Numbered from the stretch's first letter, positions 3,988-11,863 are shown. The stretch is DNA of 11,880 nucleotides from Segetimicrobium sp035279545 (GCA_035279545.1 DATEHM010000076.1:1-11880), one strand, 5' to 3'. A program made the numbers and translations. The notes: a model not told the origin generated them from the letters alone.

Positions 3988-5464
3988 CGCCGACTGGGGC
4001 TACTTCAAGGGCGAGAGCGGCCTGCCCGCCGGCACCGCCGAGGCCGCGCTGCGCTTCTTGTACCCGACGCCTGCTCCGTATCTGGACAGTTGCGCCGACT
4101 GGATCCGAGACCAGTTGGGCGAGCACGTCTGGAGTAAGCAGGAGGAGATCTGCAACTCTGTTACAGAGAACCGCTATACCGCTGTGAAGGCCTGCCACGG
4201 CCCCGGCAAGAGCTTCATTGCCGCGCGGATCGGCTGCTGGTGGCTTCACACGCACAAGCTGGGCGATGCGTTCCTGGTGACAACAGCCCCATCTTGGCCA
4301 CAGGTACAGGCGATCCTTTGGCGCGAGATACGCCGGGCATGGCGCACGGGGAGGTTGCCAGGACGCATCACCCTCGAATGCCAGTGGTACATGGGCGAGG
4401 GACGCAGCGACGAGGAACTGATCGCCATGGGGCGCAAGCCCGCCGACTACAACGAGCAGGCGTTCCAGGGACTCCACGCGCGCTACATCTTGGTGATCTT
4501 GGACGAGGCTTGCGGGATCCCGGAGACTCTCTGGACGGCCGTGATGACGCTGCTCACGAACGAGAACGCGCGAGTGCTCGCCATCGGCAACCCGGACGAC
4601 CCCGGCAGCCACTTCGCGACGATCTGTAAGCCGGGCAGCGGATGGAATGTGATCTCCATCTCGGCCTTCGACTCGCCCAACTTCACCGGCGAGGAGATCC
4701 CGGCGCGCGTGGCTGAGCAGCTGGTGACACCGATGTGGGTGGAGGATCGCAGGCGTGACTGGGGTGAGGGATCTCCGCTCTGGCAGGCCAAGGTGCTTGC
4801 CGAGTTCCCCGACATCTCTGACGAATACCTGATCACACCGGCGATGATCCAGAGGGGGATCGACACCGATCTGCCCGGCATCGAGAAGGGCCGGTATGGC
4901 GCAGACGTGGCGCGCTTTGGCGAGGACAAGACGGTTGTCTACCGGAACAGGGGCGGCGTGATCCGGTTTGTTGAAGACTGGGGCATGCGCGACACGATGC
5001 AGACCGCAGGGAAGTTCAAGCTGATCATGGATCAGCATCTGCACCTCAACCGACCGGGCTTCGTCCTGGACGTTGTCGGCCTCGGCAGCGGCATCTTCGA
5101 CCGGCTGCGCGAGATGGGCTACCCAGTTGTAGGGTTCTCGGGCGCGGAGCGCGCATTCCGCCCGGACAAGTTCAAGAACCGCCGCGCTGAGGTCTATTGG
5201 ACGTTCCGCAACAACTTGGAGCTAGGTCTGATCGACCTGGATCCCGCAGACCTGAGACTTCAAGAGGAGTTGCAGAACATCAAGTGGTTCGTGGACTCCT
5301 CCGGCCGCATTCAAATCGAGTCGAAGGAGGACATGCGTGAGCGCGGGGTGAAGTCCCCAGACCGCGCTGACGCTTGCGTCTATTCGACCGTTGCCGTACA
5401 GCACTACCACACCGCGGCTCCGCAGGGGAGTCTCGCCACCGACCTACTCACGATGGAGTTGTGA
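3968..5464 (+). CDS. terL: Terminase large subunit (packaging ATPase/nuclease)
   Basis: This is the motor that cuts and pumps phage DNA through the portal. With the TTG at 3968 it has 498 residues. An N-terminal ATPase domain has the Walker A CHGPGKS (76-82), Walker B ILVILDEA (174-181) and an AIGNP coupling motif (205-209). A C-terminal RNase H-like nuclease has acidic residues in YGADVARFGED (Asp313), VLDVVG (Asp368) and SPDRADA (Asp465/Asp468). All expected motifs are present. GAGG (3958-3961) lies 6 nt before TTG 3968; a TTG at 3935 gives 11 more residues but no better SD and a larger overlap with the small subunit gene. The next gene overlaps its stop by one base. Confidence 0.95.
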   Translation: MSQPQADADWGYFKGESGLPAGTAEAALRFLYPTPAPYLDSCADWIRDQLGEHVWSKQEEICNSVTENRYTAVKACHGPGKSFIAARIGCWWLHTHKLGDAFLVTTAPSWPQVQAILWREIRRAWRTGRLPGRITLECQWYMGEGRSDEELIAMGRKPADYNEQAFQGLHARYILVILDEACGIPETLWTAVMTLLTNENARVLAIGNPDDPGSHFATICKPGSGWNVISISAFDSPNFTGEEIPARVAEQLVTPMWVEDRRRDWGEGSPLWQAKVLAEFPDISDEYLITPAMIQRGIDTDLPGIEKGRYGADVARFGEDKTVVYRNRGGVIRFVEDWGMRDTMQTAGKFKLIMDQHLHLNRPGFVLDVVGLGSGIFDRLREMGYPVVGFSGAERAFRPDKFKNRRAEVYWTFRNNLELGLIDLDPADLRLQEELQNIKWFVDSSGRIQIESKEDMRERGVKSPDRADACVYSTVAVQHYHTAAPQGSLATDLLTMEL

Positions 5465-5691
5465 TGACGACACAGGAGCAGATCGACCAGATCAAGGCGG
5501 ACGTGGAGGCGCTCCAAGCAGCGGGTGCCGCAGCGGCCGACCAGATCGCGGTTCTGACAGACCAGGTGCTCGCGTTGGAGGCCGGAACGATCACAGACGA
5601 GCAGATCGACAACCTCCACAACGCGCTGGCGGGCGTTACGCGCGATCTCGTCAAGGCAGTCGAGGATTCCCAGGAGGCGCTCGGCGAATGA
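5464..5691 (+). CDS. Small coiled-coil protein, 75 aa
   Basis: The sequence is an almost unbroken acidic helix with heptad spacing (EQIDQIKADVEALQAAGAAA, then ADQIAVLTDQVLALEAGTIT), rich in Ala/Gln/Asp/Leu. Short coiled-coil proteins of this kind are common in actinophage structural and lysis regions; no specific role is established to my knowledge. The ATG at 5464 overlaps the terminase stop by one base, with GGAG (5455-5458) upstream. Its own stop overlaps the endolysin ATG as ATGA, so it may be made together with the endolysin. Confidence 0.7.
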   Translation: MTTQEQIDQIKADVEALQAAGAAAADQIAVLTDQVLALEAGTITDEQIDNLHNALAGVTRDLVKAVEDSQEALGE

Positions 5692-6602
5692 CCGAGTGGT
5701 GGGAGAAAGCGTATCCTGGCGGGCCAATGGTCGCGGTGCGGGGGTTTCCGCGGCCGTTGTACCCGCCGGATGCGGCTCCTGGCAAGAAGCCGTCTGTTGA
5801 CGGCCCTGACGTCGAGGCGTACAAGCGTACGGTCTCGCGGGCGGGTCGTTGGGTTTGGCAGGCGTTCGACCAGGCATTCAGCAACGGGTTCTCTCACGGC
5901 AAAGGGCCGAACGTCACAGACACCGGCCTCGCCGGCATCCAGCGACAACAGAACGTACAGGACACAGGGTGGGTTGGTGAGCCGACTTTCAACACTCTTC
6001 GCTCGATTCGGATTCCGGCGGGACTCCCGCACGCAGGTGAACCCGCTATGGACGCCAGAGCAGTTGAACTCATCAACGCGGCTTTTGACCGCTTCAAAGG
6101 CTCTGAACCCGCCCCGCCCCCGCCGCAGAAGGTGGATCCGAATAGGGCGCGGCTCAACAAGGCGATAGCAGAGCTAGGCGTTAAGGAATCGCCCGCCAAC
6201 TCAAACCAGTGCAAGTACACCACGTGGTACGGAGCGGTCGGCCCTTGGTGTGCGATGTTCTGCACCTGGAGTGACCAGCTGGGCGGCGCTCCGTCCAAGA
6301 GCTTCGTGAAGGGGTCGAACTATGCATACGTCCCGTACATCGTCTCAGACGCCCGACTCGGACTCAATGGACTCAGCGTTACAAGCAGTCCGGTGCCGGG
6401 TGACCTTGTTTGCTACGACTGGGACAGGAACGGCGAATACGACCACATCGGAATCGTGGAGACGTCACCGGACGCGAACGGCAACTTCACCGCCATCGAA
6501 GGAAACACCAGCACGTCCAACAACTCGAACGGAGGCGAGGTCATGCGCCGGTCGAGGAACAGGAATGCCCAAGGCACCGTCTTCGTGAAAGTGAGGGCAT
6601 GA
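5688..6602 (+). CDS. Endolysin with C-terminal CHAP domain
   Basis: The 304-aa protein degrades host peptidoglycan. Residues 80-106 (GLAGIQRQQNVQDTGWVGEP and following) resemble a peptidoglycan-binding repeat. A Pro-rich linker (141-147, APPPPQ) leads to a catalytic domain from about 154 to the end. Cys188 in PWCAMFC, His253 in YDHIGIVE and Glu271/Asn273 in AIEGNTS match the Cys-His-Glu/Asn order of CHAP amidases/peptidases, with PGDLVCYDW (237-245) as the strand before His. There is no signal peptide, so it needs a holin or pinholin. The SD AGGAGG (5672-5677) is 10 nt before ATG 5688, and it overlaps the coiled-coil gene by ATGA. Its site between terminase and portal is unusual; lysis genes are more often downstream of tail genes. 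Confidence 0.87.
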   Translation: MTEWWEKAYPGGPMVAVRGFPRPLYPPDAAPGKKPSVDGPDVEAYKRTVSRAGRWVWQAFDQAFSNGFSHGKGPNVTDTGLAGIQRQQNVQDTGWVGEPTFNTLRSIRIPAGLPHAGEPAMDARAVELINAAFDRFKGSEPAPPPPQKVDPNRARLNKAIAELGVKESPANSNQCKYTTWYGAVGPWCAMFCTWSDQLGGAPSKSFVKGSNYAYVPYIVSDARLGLNGLSVTSSPVPGDLVCYDWDRNGEYDHIGIVETSPDANGNFTAIEGNTSTSNNSNGGEVMRRSRNRNAQGTVFVKVRA

Positions 6603-6679
6603 TGACCTGGACAAAGACAGAGATCGCGACGGCGGCCATCGCCATCATCTTCCTGATCTACTTGATCCACACCTGGTAG
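6602..6679 (+). CDS. Tiny membrane protein, 25 aa (holin-like?)
   Basis: It reads MTWTKTEIATAAIAIIFLIY LIHTW: a short polar N-terminus, one hydrophobic helix from about residue 9 to 22, and a short end. The adjoining ATG at 6599 gives one more Met; GAGGG (6593-6597) is better spaced from 6602. It begins within the endolysin stop codon (ATGATGA) and ends right before the portal ATG. Position next to the endolysin suggests a lysis helper or holin-like peptide, but at 25 aa it is far shorter than typical holins. Function is inferred from location only. Confidence 0.55.
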   Translation: MTWTKTEIATAAIAIIFLIYLIHTW

Positions 6680-8104
6680 ATGGCACGCCCGCGCACAAAG
6701 GTCGCGAACACCGGCTCCGCGCCGCCCACCCGCGAGATCGGCGCGGTGCTCAACGGGAGCTTCTCCCCGGCGGGGATGGCGCCGTGGACGCAGTTCTGGA
6801 CGGACATCGAGGAGTTCATCCCCGACCTGACCTGGCCGCGCTCCGTTCGGACGTACCAGGTGATGCGGACGGACTCGCAGTTGAGTGCGCTGTACACGGC
6901 GACCGTTCTCGGTCTCTCGCGGATGGAGTGGGCCATCGACCCGAACGGCGCAGACGACGCGATGGTGGAGAAGATCGCGCGCGACTACAACCTGCCCATC
7001 CAGGGCGACGACGTCAACAAGCGAGACCGTGGCCGAATGAAGCGCCGGTTCTCTTTCCGCGAGCATCAGCGGAAGGCGTTCAAGGCAGGCATCTTTGGGC
7101 ACTACTACTTCGAGCAGGTCGGCTTCATCGGTGATGGAATGCAAGGTCGGCCAGACGACGGTCTCTGGCATCTGCGCAAGCTCGCAGAGCGCCCGCCCTC
7201 GACCATCTCCGAGTTCAGGGTTGCGAACGACGGCGGGTTGGTCTCGATCTTGCAGAACGTCTCTACGGGCAACATGTCTTCGTGGAGCCAGCCGGTGCCG
7301 GAGATCCCGGTGGACAACCTCGTCGGGTACGTCTGGGATCAAGAGGGGGCGAACTGGGCGGGACGCTCTTGGTTCCGCGACGTGTACAAGAACTGGGTGA
7401 TCAAGGATCGCCTGCTGCGCATCGACGCTGTCAACCACGAGCGCGCGGGCGGCGTCCCGTACATCGAGGCACATCCAGGAGCTACTCGTGACGAGATCGA
7501 CGCTCTCAACAAGATGGCCCAGAGCTTCCGTATCGGTGACACAGCGGGCGGGGCCGTACCGTCTGGCGCTAAGTTCAACGTCGCGCGCGGGACGAACTCA
7601 TCGGTCATCGACTCAGTCATCTATCACGATGAGTCAATGGCGCGTCGATTCATGCTCATGGTCATGCAACTCGGCCAGACCAGGACGGGCAGCCGAGCAC
7701 TAGGCGCCACGTTCTCGGAGTTCTGGGCCGGTGGCCTGGAGGCCATCGCTTGGTGGTTCGCGGATACGTTCAACGAGCATGTGATCGAAGACGACGTTGA
7801 CTGGAACTGGGGCGAAGACGTGGAGCAAGTCCCGCTGCTCGTCTTCGACTACAACCCTGCGCTCGTCATTGCCGAGCTTGTCTCGCTGATCACATGCGGC
7901 GCGATCATCGTGGACACGGATCTGGAGAACGAGATCCGCAAAGAGATGGGCCTCCCGCCCGCGACGCAGCCGCATCCCAAGTACGTGCCGGAGACGACCA
8001 CCGGACGCCCGGCAACGCCAACGACTGGCGGTACAACGCCGCCTTCTACTGCGAGTACGTCCAGCACGTCGTCCACAACGTCGTCGTCGGGCGGATCGCA
8101 ATGA
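6680..8104 (+). CDS. Portal protein (DUF935 / Mu gp29-like)
   Basis: The 474-aa portal forms the ring through which DNA enters the head and to which the tail attaches. Family-like segments are RSVRTYQVMRTDSQLSALYT (55-74), then GLSRMEWAIDP, and GRSWFRDVYKNWVIKDRLLR (228-247), leading to AVNHERAGGVPYIEAHPGA (250-268), and an IYHDESMARRFMLMVMQLGQ helix (314-333). The last 35 residues are a Ser/Thr/Gly-rich tail (TSSTSSTTSSS), probably disordered. The ATG follows the previous stop with no gap and no clear SD, so translation is probably coupled. The stop codon touches a 13-bp hairpin. Order (terminase before, protease and capsid after) agrees. Confidence 0.88.
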   Translation: MARPRTKVANTGSAPPTREIGAVLNGSFSPAGMAPWTQFWTDIEEFIPDLTWPRSVRTYQVMRTDSQLSALYTATVLGLSRMEWAIDPNGADDAMVEKIARDYNLPIQGDDVNKRDRGRMKRRFSFREHQRKAFKAGIFGHYYFEQVGFIGDGMQGRPDDGLWHLRKLAERPPSTISEFRVANDGGLVSILQNVSTGNMSSWSQPVPEIPVDNLVGYVWDQEGANWAGRSWFRDVYKNWVIKDRLLRIDAVNHERAGGVPYIEAHPGATRDEIDALNKMAQSFRIGDTAGGAVPSGAKFNVARGTNSSVIDSVIYHDESMARRFMLMVMQLGQTRTGSRALGATFSEFWAGGLEAIAWWFADTFNEHVIEDDVDWNWGEDVEQVPLLVFDYNPALVIAELVSLITCGAIIVDTDLENEIRKEMGLPPATQPHPKYVPETTTGRPATPTTGGTTPPSTASTSSTSSTTSSSGGSQ

Positions 8105-8151
8105 CGGCGACGGCCCACCGTGGGCTCCCTCCCGGATCGGGCCGTCGCCGT
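8104..8151 (+). terminator. 13-bp GC-rich hairpin at portal stop
   Basis: ACGGCGACGGCCC (8104-8116) and GGGCCGTCGCCGT (8139-8151) form a perfect 13-bp stem with a 22-nt loop; its first base is the last base of the portal stop codon. It is followed by TTCATCTC, only weakly T-rich. It separates the packaging/portal genes from the capsid genes, and I see no promoter after it. Partial termination or an RNA processing/stability boundary that sets expression ratios is most likely. Confidence 0.6.
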
Positions 8152-8174
8152 TCATCTCAAGAGAGGAGGAAGTG

Positions 8175-8384
8175 ATGGCGAAAGGAAAGGCCAAGGGGCG
8201 TACCGCCAACCCGAAGTTCAAGGGTACGGACTCCAAGCGAGTTGGCGGCAGCACAAGCTCGGGCATGAACACCGGCGGTACGACCGACGCCAAGGCCCGC
8301 ACCAATGTCGCGACGCAGGGCACGATGCTCCACAAGCAGCTCAAGAAGAACAAGAGCGCCGGGATGAAGCCGCCGGGTAAGTAG
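8175..8384 (+). CDS. Small basic Gly/Lys-rich protein, 69 aa
   Basis: MAKGKAKGRTANPKFKGTDS begins a highly basic, Gly/Thr/Ser/Lys-rich sequence with no predicted strong secondary structure, possibly a nucleic acid or virion-internal basic protein. The SD GGAGG (8165-8169) lies 5 nt before ATG 8175; a GTG immediately before (8172) is the alternative. It is the first gene after the 8104-8151 hairpin and is followed two bases later by another basic small gene. I recognise no family. Confidence 0.7.
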   Translation: MAKGKAKGRTANPKFKGTDSKRVGGSTSSGMNTGGTTDAKARTNVATQGTMLHKQLKKNKSAGMKPPGK

Positions 8385-8386
8385 CG

Positions 8387-8512
8387 ATGCCTGCGAAGTC
8401 ACAGAAGCAGCGCGCCTTCATCTACGCTACGAAGGGCCCAGCGTGGGCGAAGGCGCACCACTTCGACAACAAGGGCAAGCTTCCCAAGCGAGCTAAGGGG
8501 AAGAAGAAGTGA
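8387..8512 (+). CDS. Small basic protein, 41 aa (MPAKS-type phage family)
   Basis: It reads MPAKSQKQRAFIYATKGPAW and then AKAHHFDNKGKLPKRAKGKKK. The opening MPAKSxKQRxF is shared by a widespread set of small basic phage proteins found near head genes, whose function is unknown to me. The ATG lies 2 nt after the upstream stop. Its TGA overlaps the GTG of the protease gene (GTGA, 8509-8512), and the SD for the protease lies in its 3' end. Reading frame, overlaps and motif make it a real gene despite its size. Confidence 0.72.
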   Translation: MPAKSQKQRAFIYATKGPAWAKAHHFDNKGKLPKRAKGKKK

Positions 8513-9915
8513 AGAGACCGTACAAAGACAGCAACGGGGTCTGGCACTTCGAGGACGTGCCGATCTGCGCAACGGGGATCGAGTACCCGCTGAGCACCGG
8601 CCCGCACACCTTCACCGAGAGCGAGTTGGCCGCAGCGGTCGAGGCGGCCAGCGGCGAGGACATCGCGATCAACCCGCCGCGGATCAAGCTCGGTCACAAG
8701 TCCGTGGTCAACGATCTCTTCCTCGGTGAAGACGAGCCAGCGTTTGGGCGCGTCGAGGAGCTTCGGCTGAGCGACAACAAGCAGGAGATCCTCGGCAACT
8801 ACGTCGGAACGCCCGAATGGCTCGCCAAGGTTCTGCCCACCGCGTTCCCAGCACGCAGCGTCGATGCCAAGCTCGGCGTCGAGACCGCAACGGGCAAGCG
8901 GTACGAGATGGTGGTCACCGACGTATCCCTGCTCGGAGTCCGATGGCCAGGGTGCTCCGTGCTGGAGGATCTTCCACTGTGGTATGGCGACGAGCCGCCC
9001 GCAGGAGTCGAGATCGCAGCGTCGGCTGATGTCGTCTCAATCCGCCGCGAGTTCTACGAGAATGGGCCGGGCAAGGGCACCAATGCCTGGATCCGCGGCG
9101 AGAGGTTCGACACGGTCACGGGCTACAACCTGATCGTGGATCGTGATGGCGAGATCGTCATCATCCCCGTCACCGTCGATGGTGACGTAGTCAGCTTCGG
9201 CGAGCAGTACGCAATCGTCGAAGATCACACCGACAAGGCGCTGGCGGCTTCGGCCGCGCTGCGCGGGATGCAACTGGCGGATCCCGCCATGATCATCCAC
9301 GCATCGAGATCCGCAACTGAAGGAGAGGCAATGGACGAGGAACTTCGCAAGAAGCTCGCCTTGCGCCTGGGTCTGGCCGAGGATGCAACCGAGGAGCAGA
9401 TCCGCACCGTCCTGGAGACGCCGGTTGGGGATCCCCCGCCGCCGCCTCCGGAGGACGACGACGGTGACGACGATGGCGATGGCGACGAGGAAGGTGATGG
9501 CGACGGCGAGGAGACTCCCGCCGGCACCGTCACGCTCGACAGCGAGACGTACGCGGAACTGAAGGCTGGTGCCGCGCTCGCGCAGAAGCACGAGAGGGAG
9601 CGCAACAACGACCGCATCAAGTCCGAGGTCGAAGCGGCGGTCAGGGATGGCCGGATCCCGCCCGCCCGCCGCGAGCACTGGACGAAGGCGCTCACGGCCG
9701 ACTTCGCCGGTTCCAAGACCGTCCTGGACGGGCTGGAGCCGGGTCTCGTTCCGGTCGGCATCAGGGGTTCCATCGGCGACGGTGACGACGAAGGCAGCGG
9801 CGGCGGCGGCAACGACCAGGATCAGGGGTTCCCCGAGGACTGGTTCCCCGAGATCAAGACCATCCGCGCGCAAGCCGAGACTCACCGGCGCGTGGTCAAC
9901 GCGAAGGAGGGGTAG
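8509..9915 (+). CDS. Head maturation protease with scaffold (Mu I-like)
   Basis: The 468-aa protein resembles Mu-like prophage I protein, a capsid protease fused to scaffold. The N-terminal protease part includes KLGHKSVVNDLF (60-71), the FGRVEELRLSDNKQEILGNY stretch (79-98), and TPEWLAKVLPTAFPARSVDA (101-120) followed by TDVSLLGVRWPGC (137-149). Residues 194-232 (WIRGERF to VVSFGE) match a segment I recall in actinophage relatives. A Pro6 run and a very acidic Asp/Gly/Glu linker (309-335) separate it from the helical scaffold-like end, with a GRIPPARREHWTKAL motif (381-395). The GTG start overlaps the previous stop; AAGGGG (8495-8500) is upstream. An internal start at codon 275 probably yields the scaffold alone. 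Confidence 0.82.
   Translation: MKRPYKDSNGVWHFEDVPICATGIEYPLSTGPHTFTESELAAAVEAASGEDIAINPPRIKLGHKSVVNDLFLGEDEPAFGRVEELRLSDNKQEILGNYVGTPEWLAKVLPTAFPARSVDAKLGVETATGKRYEMVVTDVSLLGVRWPGCSVLEDLPLWYGDEPPAGVEIAASADVVSIRREFYENGPGKGTNAWIRGERFDTVTGYNLIVDRDGEIVIIPVTVDGDVVSFGEQYAIVEDHTDKALAASAALRGMQLADPAMIIHASRSATEGEAMDEELRKKLALRLGLAEDATEEQIRTVLETPVGDPPPPPPEDDDGDDDGDGDEEGDGDGEETPAGTVTLDSETYAELKAGAALAQKHERERNNDRIKSEVEAAVRDGRIPPARREHWTKALTADFAGSKTVLDGLEPGLVPVGIRGSIGDGDDEGSGGGGNDQDQGFPEDWFPEIKTIRAQAETHRRVVNAKEG
9331..9915 (+). CDS. Nested in-frame scaffold protein (internal start)
   Basis: ATG 9331 is in frame with the protease gene (codon 275). It is preceded by AAGGAG (9320-9325), a Shine-Dalgarno site as good as those of true starts here and not required by the protein sequence. 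The product would be 194 aa (MDEELRKKLALRLGLAEDAT...), comprising the acidic linker and helical scaffold region without the protease domain. This is the arrangement of Mu gpI/gpZ and lambda C/Nu3, where a free scaffold from an internal start directs capsid assembly and is then degraded. The site is seen; expression is inferred. Confidence 0.6.
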   Translation: MDEELRKKLALRLGLAEDATEEQIRTVLETPVGDPPPPPPEDDDGDDDGDGDEEGDGDGEETPAGTVTLDSETYAELKAGAALAQKHERERNNDRIKSEVEAAVRDGRIPPARREHWTKALTADFAGSKTVLDGLEPGLVPVGIRGSIGDGDDEGSGGGGNDQDQGFPEDWFPEIKTIRAQAETHRRVVNAKEG

Positions 9916-9918
9916 GCC

Positions 9919-10350
9919 GTGGCCAACGACCTCATCCCGTACAAGCGACCAGGCGAAGACGTCACCGCCTACGTCACCGCAGCGGTGATCGGCAAGCGGT
10001 GCGTCCAGATCTCGGCCGCGAAGGTCAACAAGGCCGAAGGGCTGAGCACCACCGGCGAGGGCGGCGCGTACCGCGTTGCGCTTCCGTCGGGTGCCGGCGC
10101 CAACGGTGGTGCCGCCAAGATGATCTTCGGCGTCGCCAAGTACGACCAGCCGACCATCGGCAAGTTCGTCGGCGTCGTCCGCGAGGGCATCGTGCCCATC
10201 ACGGCGAGCGCTGCCATCACGGCGGGCGTGTCGGTGCAGGTCGCGGCCGATGGCACCGTGGTGCCCGTGTCCACCGGAGTCGCCATCGGCATCGCCTGCG
10301 ACGACTGCGCCAACGGGGCCGACTGCGAAGTCGCGCTCCTGATCTCGTAG
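9919..10350 (+). CDS. Capsid decoration protein (DUF2190-like)
   Basis: At 143 aa this has the size and pattern of small head proteins that bind the outside of the mature capsid. The N-terminus MANDLIPYKRPGEDVTAYVT and the segments KMIFGVAKYDQP, GIVPITASAAITAGVSVQVA and GVAIGIACDDCANGADCEVA show the repeated Gly/Ala/Val beta pattern of DUF2190-type decoration proteins. The GTG at 9919 has AAGGAGGGG (9904-9912) 6 nt upstream. It lies between the protease/scaffold and the major capsid protein, as is usual. A CDDC pair and a third nearby Cys near the end might bind metal or form disulfides. Confidence 0.78.
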   Translation: MANDLIPYKRPGEDVTAYVTAAVIGKRCVQISAAKVNKAEGLSTTGEGGAYRVALPSGAGANGGAAKMIFGVAKYDQPTIGKFVGVVREGIVPITASAAITAGVSVQVAADGTVVPVSTGVAIGIACDDCANGADCEVALLIS

Positions 10351-10362
10351 GGAGGAGGGAAG

Positions 10363-11352
10363 ATGAGGAGCAGAGTCCATCTGGCCGAGGACATCGCGTG
10401 GGTTCCCGGTCAGCCGGGCATCACTCGGGTGCGAGAGGCCATCGAGGCCCAGACGTACCCGAACCCGGTCGCGCACCCGCTCGGGCCGCCAACGGTCTCG
10501 GGCACGACCATGACCGTCGATCTCGCGTTGCAGTCACCGACGCGAGTCACGCGGTCGCTCATGGATCTGACGCTTCAGCGGTTCTTCGCAGACCGCGTGT
10601 TCGCGTCAGGCGGCGGGGTCACCGGCGGCGCAATCGTGTACGACGCGCTGCTGGCGAACGACCTGTACTCCGACCGCGACATCCAGCGCGTCGCTCCTGG
10701 TGACGAGTTCCCGCTGGTCACCAGCTCACGGCGCGCACCGTTCGTTGCCGAGGTCGAGAAGTGGGGCGGCAAGTTCTTCCTCACGGTCGAGGCGAGGGAT
10801 CGCAACGACATCTCGGTCTTCACCCGGAACGTGCGGATGCTCGCGAACACCATCGTCCGCAAGATCAACCAGCGCTCGGTCGAGGCGCTGGAGGCGGCCA
10901 TCCAGCAGTCGCCGGTTCGCACCGTCACCGGCGTCAACTGGGCCACCGTCGTCACGGCAGGCGCATCGGCGTCCAACTCGACCCTCTGGCCGGGTTACGA
11001 CTTCAGCCGTGCTCAGGCGCAGGCCGAAGTCGAGGAACTCGGCATCGTGTACGACCTGTGGATCATCAACCCGCAGGAGTACCTCCAGCTGGCCCGGATC
11101 TACGGGCCGGATCTCAACAACCTCCTCGCCTCGATGGGCCTGGAGATCTTCGTCACCAACCGGGTCGCGGCCGGCAACGCCTACGTCGTCCAGCAGGGCG
11201 CGGCGGGGCAGATGCGCGTCGAGCAGCCGCTCCAGACCCGCCAGTGGTACGAGGAGGACACGGAGCGGTTCTGGACGCAGAGCAGCGTGCGTCCCCTCTG
11301 GTTCGTGGACAACCGCTTCGCCGTCCTGAAGTTCACCAACCTGGCCGGGTAG
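10363..11352 (+). CDS. Major capsid protein (HK97-like fold)
   Basis: At 329 aa this is the expected major head subunit, judged by size, position after protease and decoration genes, and composition. The sequence has the DLALQSPTRVTRSLMDLTLQ and RDRNDISVFTRNVRMLANTI segments, the latter typical of the long spine helix region of HK97-like capsids of actinophages, and a C-terminal stretch ERFWTQSSVRPLWFVDNRFA typical of the P domain end. There is no clear cleavable N-terminal delta domain, in line with a separate scaffold encoded upstream. The ATG has a strong SD GGAGGAGGG (10351-10359). A homology search would likely place it firmly. Confidence 0.85.
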   Translation: MRSRVHLAEDIAWVPGQPGITRVREAIEAQTYPNPVAHPLGPPTVSGTTMTVDLALQSPTRVTRSLMDLTLQRFFADRVFASGGGVTGGAIVYDALLANDLYSDRDIQRVAPGDEFPLVTSSRRAPFVAEVEKWGGKFFLTVEARDRNDISVFTRNVRMLANTIVRKINQRSVEALEAAIQQSPVRTVTGVNWATVVTAGASASNSTLWPGYDFSRAQAQAEVEELGIVYDLWIINPQEYLQLARIYGPDLNNLLASMGLEIFVTNRVAAGNAYVVQQGAAGQMRVEQPLQTRQWYEEDTERFWTQSSVRPLWFVDNRFAVLKFTNLAG

Positions 11353-11362
11353 AGGAGGAGCC

Positions 11363-11863
11363 ATGGCAGATCCGTATGGCAAGGTCTCTCCGGTGGACGA
11401 GGAGTACGAGACCCCGGACGAGTACAGCGGAGACGACCGCATGATCAAGAACCTCTCGTTCTTGTACGAGGTCGCGGTCGAGCAGCCGGACGGCACCCAG
11501 CGCATCGAGGCCAGGGAGGCGAAGCACGGCGATGTCGTCACCCTGGAGCAGATGGGCGAGATCGCCCGCCAGAAGGGCGAGCAGTCGGGTGCGTTCTACA
11601 CCGACGAGGAGCGCGAGCGCATCGAGGCAGGTGGCAGCCCGGACGCACCGGCAGGCGGCGCGGGCGGCGACGTGTCCTCGTTGGGCGAGTACGAGTTGGC
11701 CGAGTACATCAAGTCCAACAACCTCACCGTCGGGGACACCGTCGCACTCGCAGGCAGCGACAAGGATCTGGCGCACCGGGTGCTCCAGGCCGAGAACATC
11801 GCCACCGATGGCGAGCCGCGCAAGGGCGTCGAGACCGGCTTGACGGCGATCATCGAGTCATGA
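11363..11863 (+). CDS. Putative head accessory/connector protein, 166 aa
   Basis: Immediately after the major capsid gene, with SD GAGGAG (11353-11358) before ATG 11363. It has an acidic N-terminus (DEEYETPDEYSGDD), then a middle beta-like part (FLYEVAVEQPDGTQRIEARE), a Gly/Ala linker (about residues 92-101), and a helical C-terminal module LGEYELAEYIKSNNLTVGDT through DKDLAHRVLQAENIATDGEP that resembles a small SAP/Rho-N-type helical domain. Such proteins occur next to capsid genes in actinophages as accessory or connector proteins, but I cannot assign the exact role. Its stop overlaps the next ATG as ATGA. Confidence 0.6.
   Translation: MADPYGKVSPVDEEYETPDEYSGDDRMIKNLSFLYEVAVEQPDGTQRIEAREAKHGDVVTLEQMGEIARQKGEQSGAFYTDEERERIEAGGSPDAPAGGAGGDVSSLGEYELAEYIKSNNLTVGDTVALAGSDKDLAHRVLQAENIATDGEPRKGVETGLTAIIES

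Noticed and set aside
3953..5044. 363-codon minus-strand frame opposite the terminase
   Set aside because: Opposite a clearly conserved gene; its translation is Arg/Ala/His-rich, with no domain.
6680..6697. MARPRT start shared by the portal and the 431 gene
   Set aside because: Only six residues, with different codons and no similarity further on; probably chance.
6413..7474. 353-codon minus-strand frame opposite endolysin and portal
   Set aside because: Spans two well-supported genes on the other strand and their junction; composition typical of a shadow frame.
9088..9204. Apparent insertion (WIRGERF to VVSFGE) in the protease
   Set aside because: It resembles a segment I recall in actinophage Mu-I-like proteases, so it is probably ordinary for the family.
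9037..10476. 479-codon minus-strand open frame
   Set aside because: Antisense shadow of GC-rich, codon-biased protease and decoration genes; no SD and no domain.
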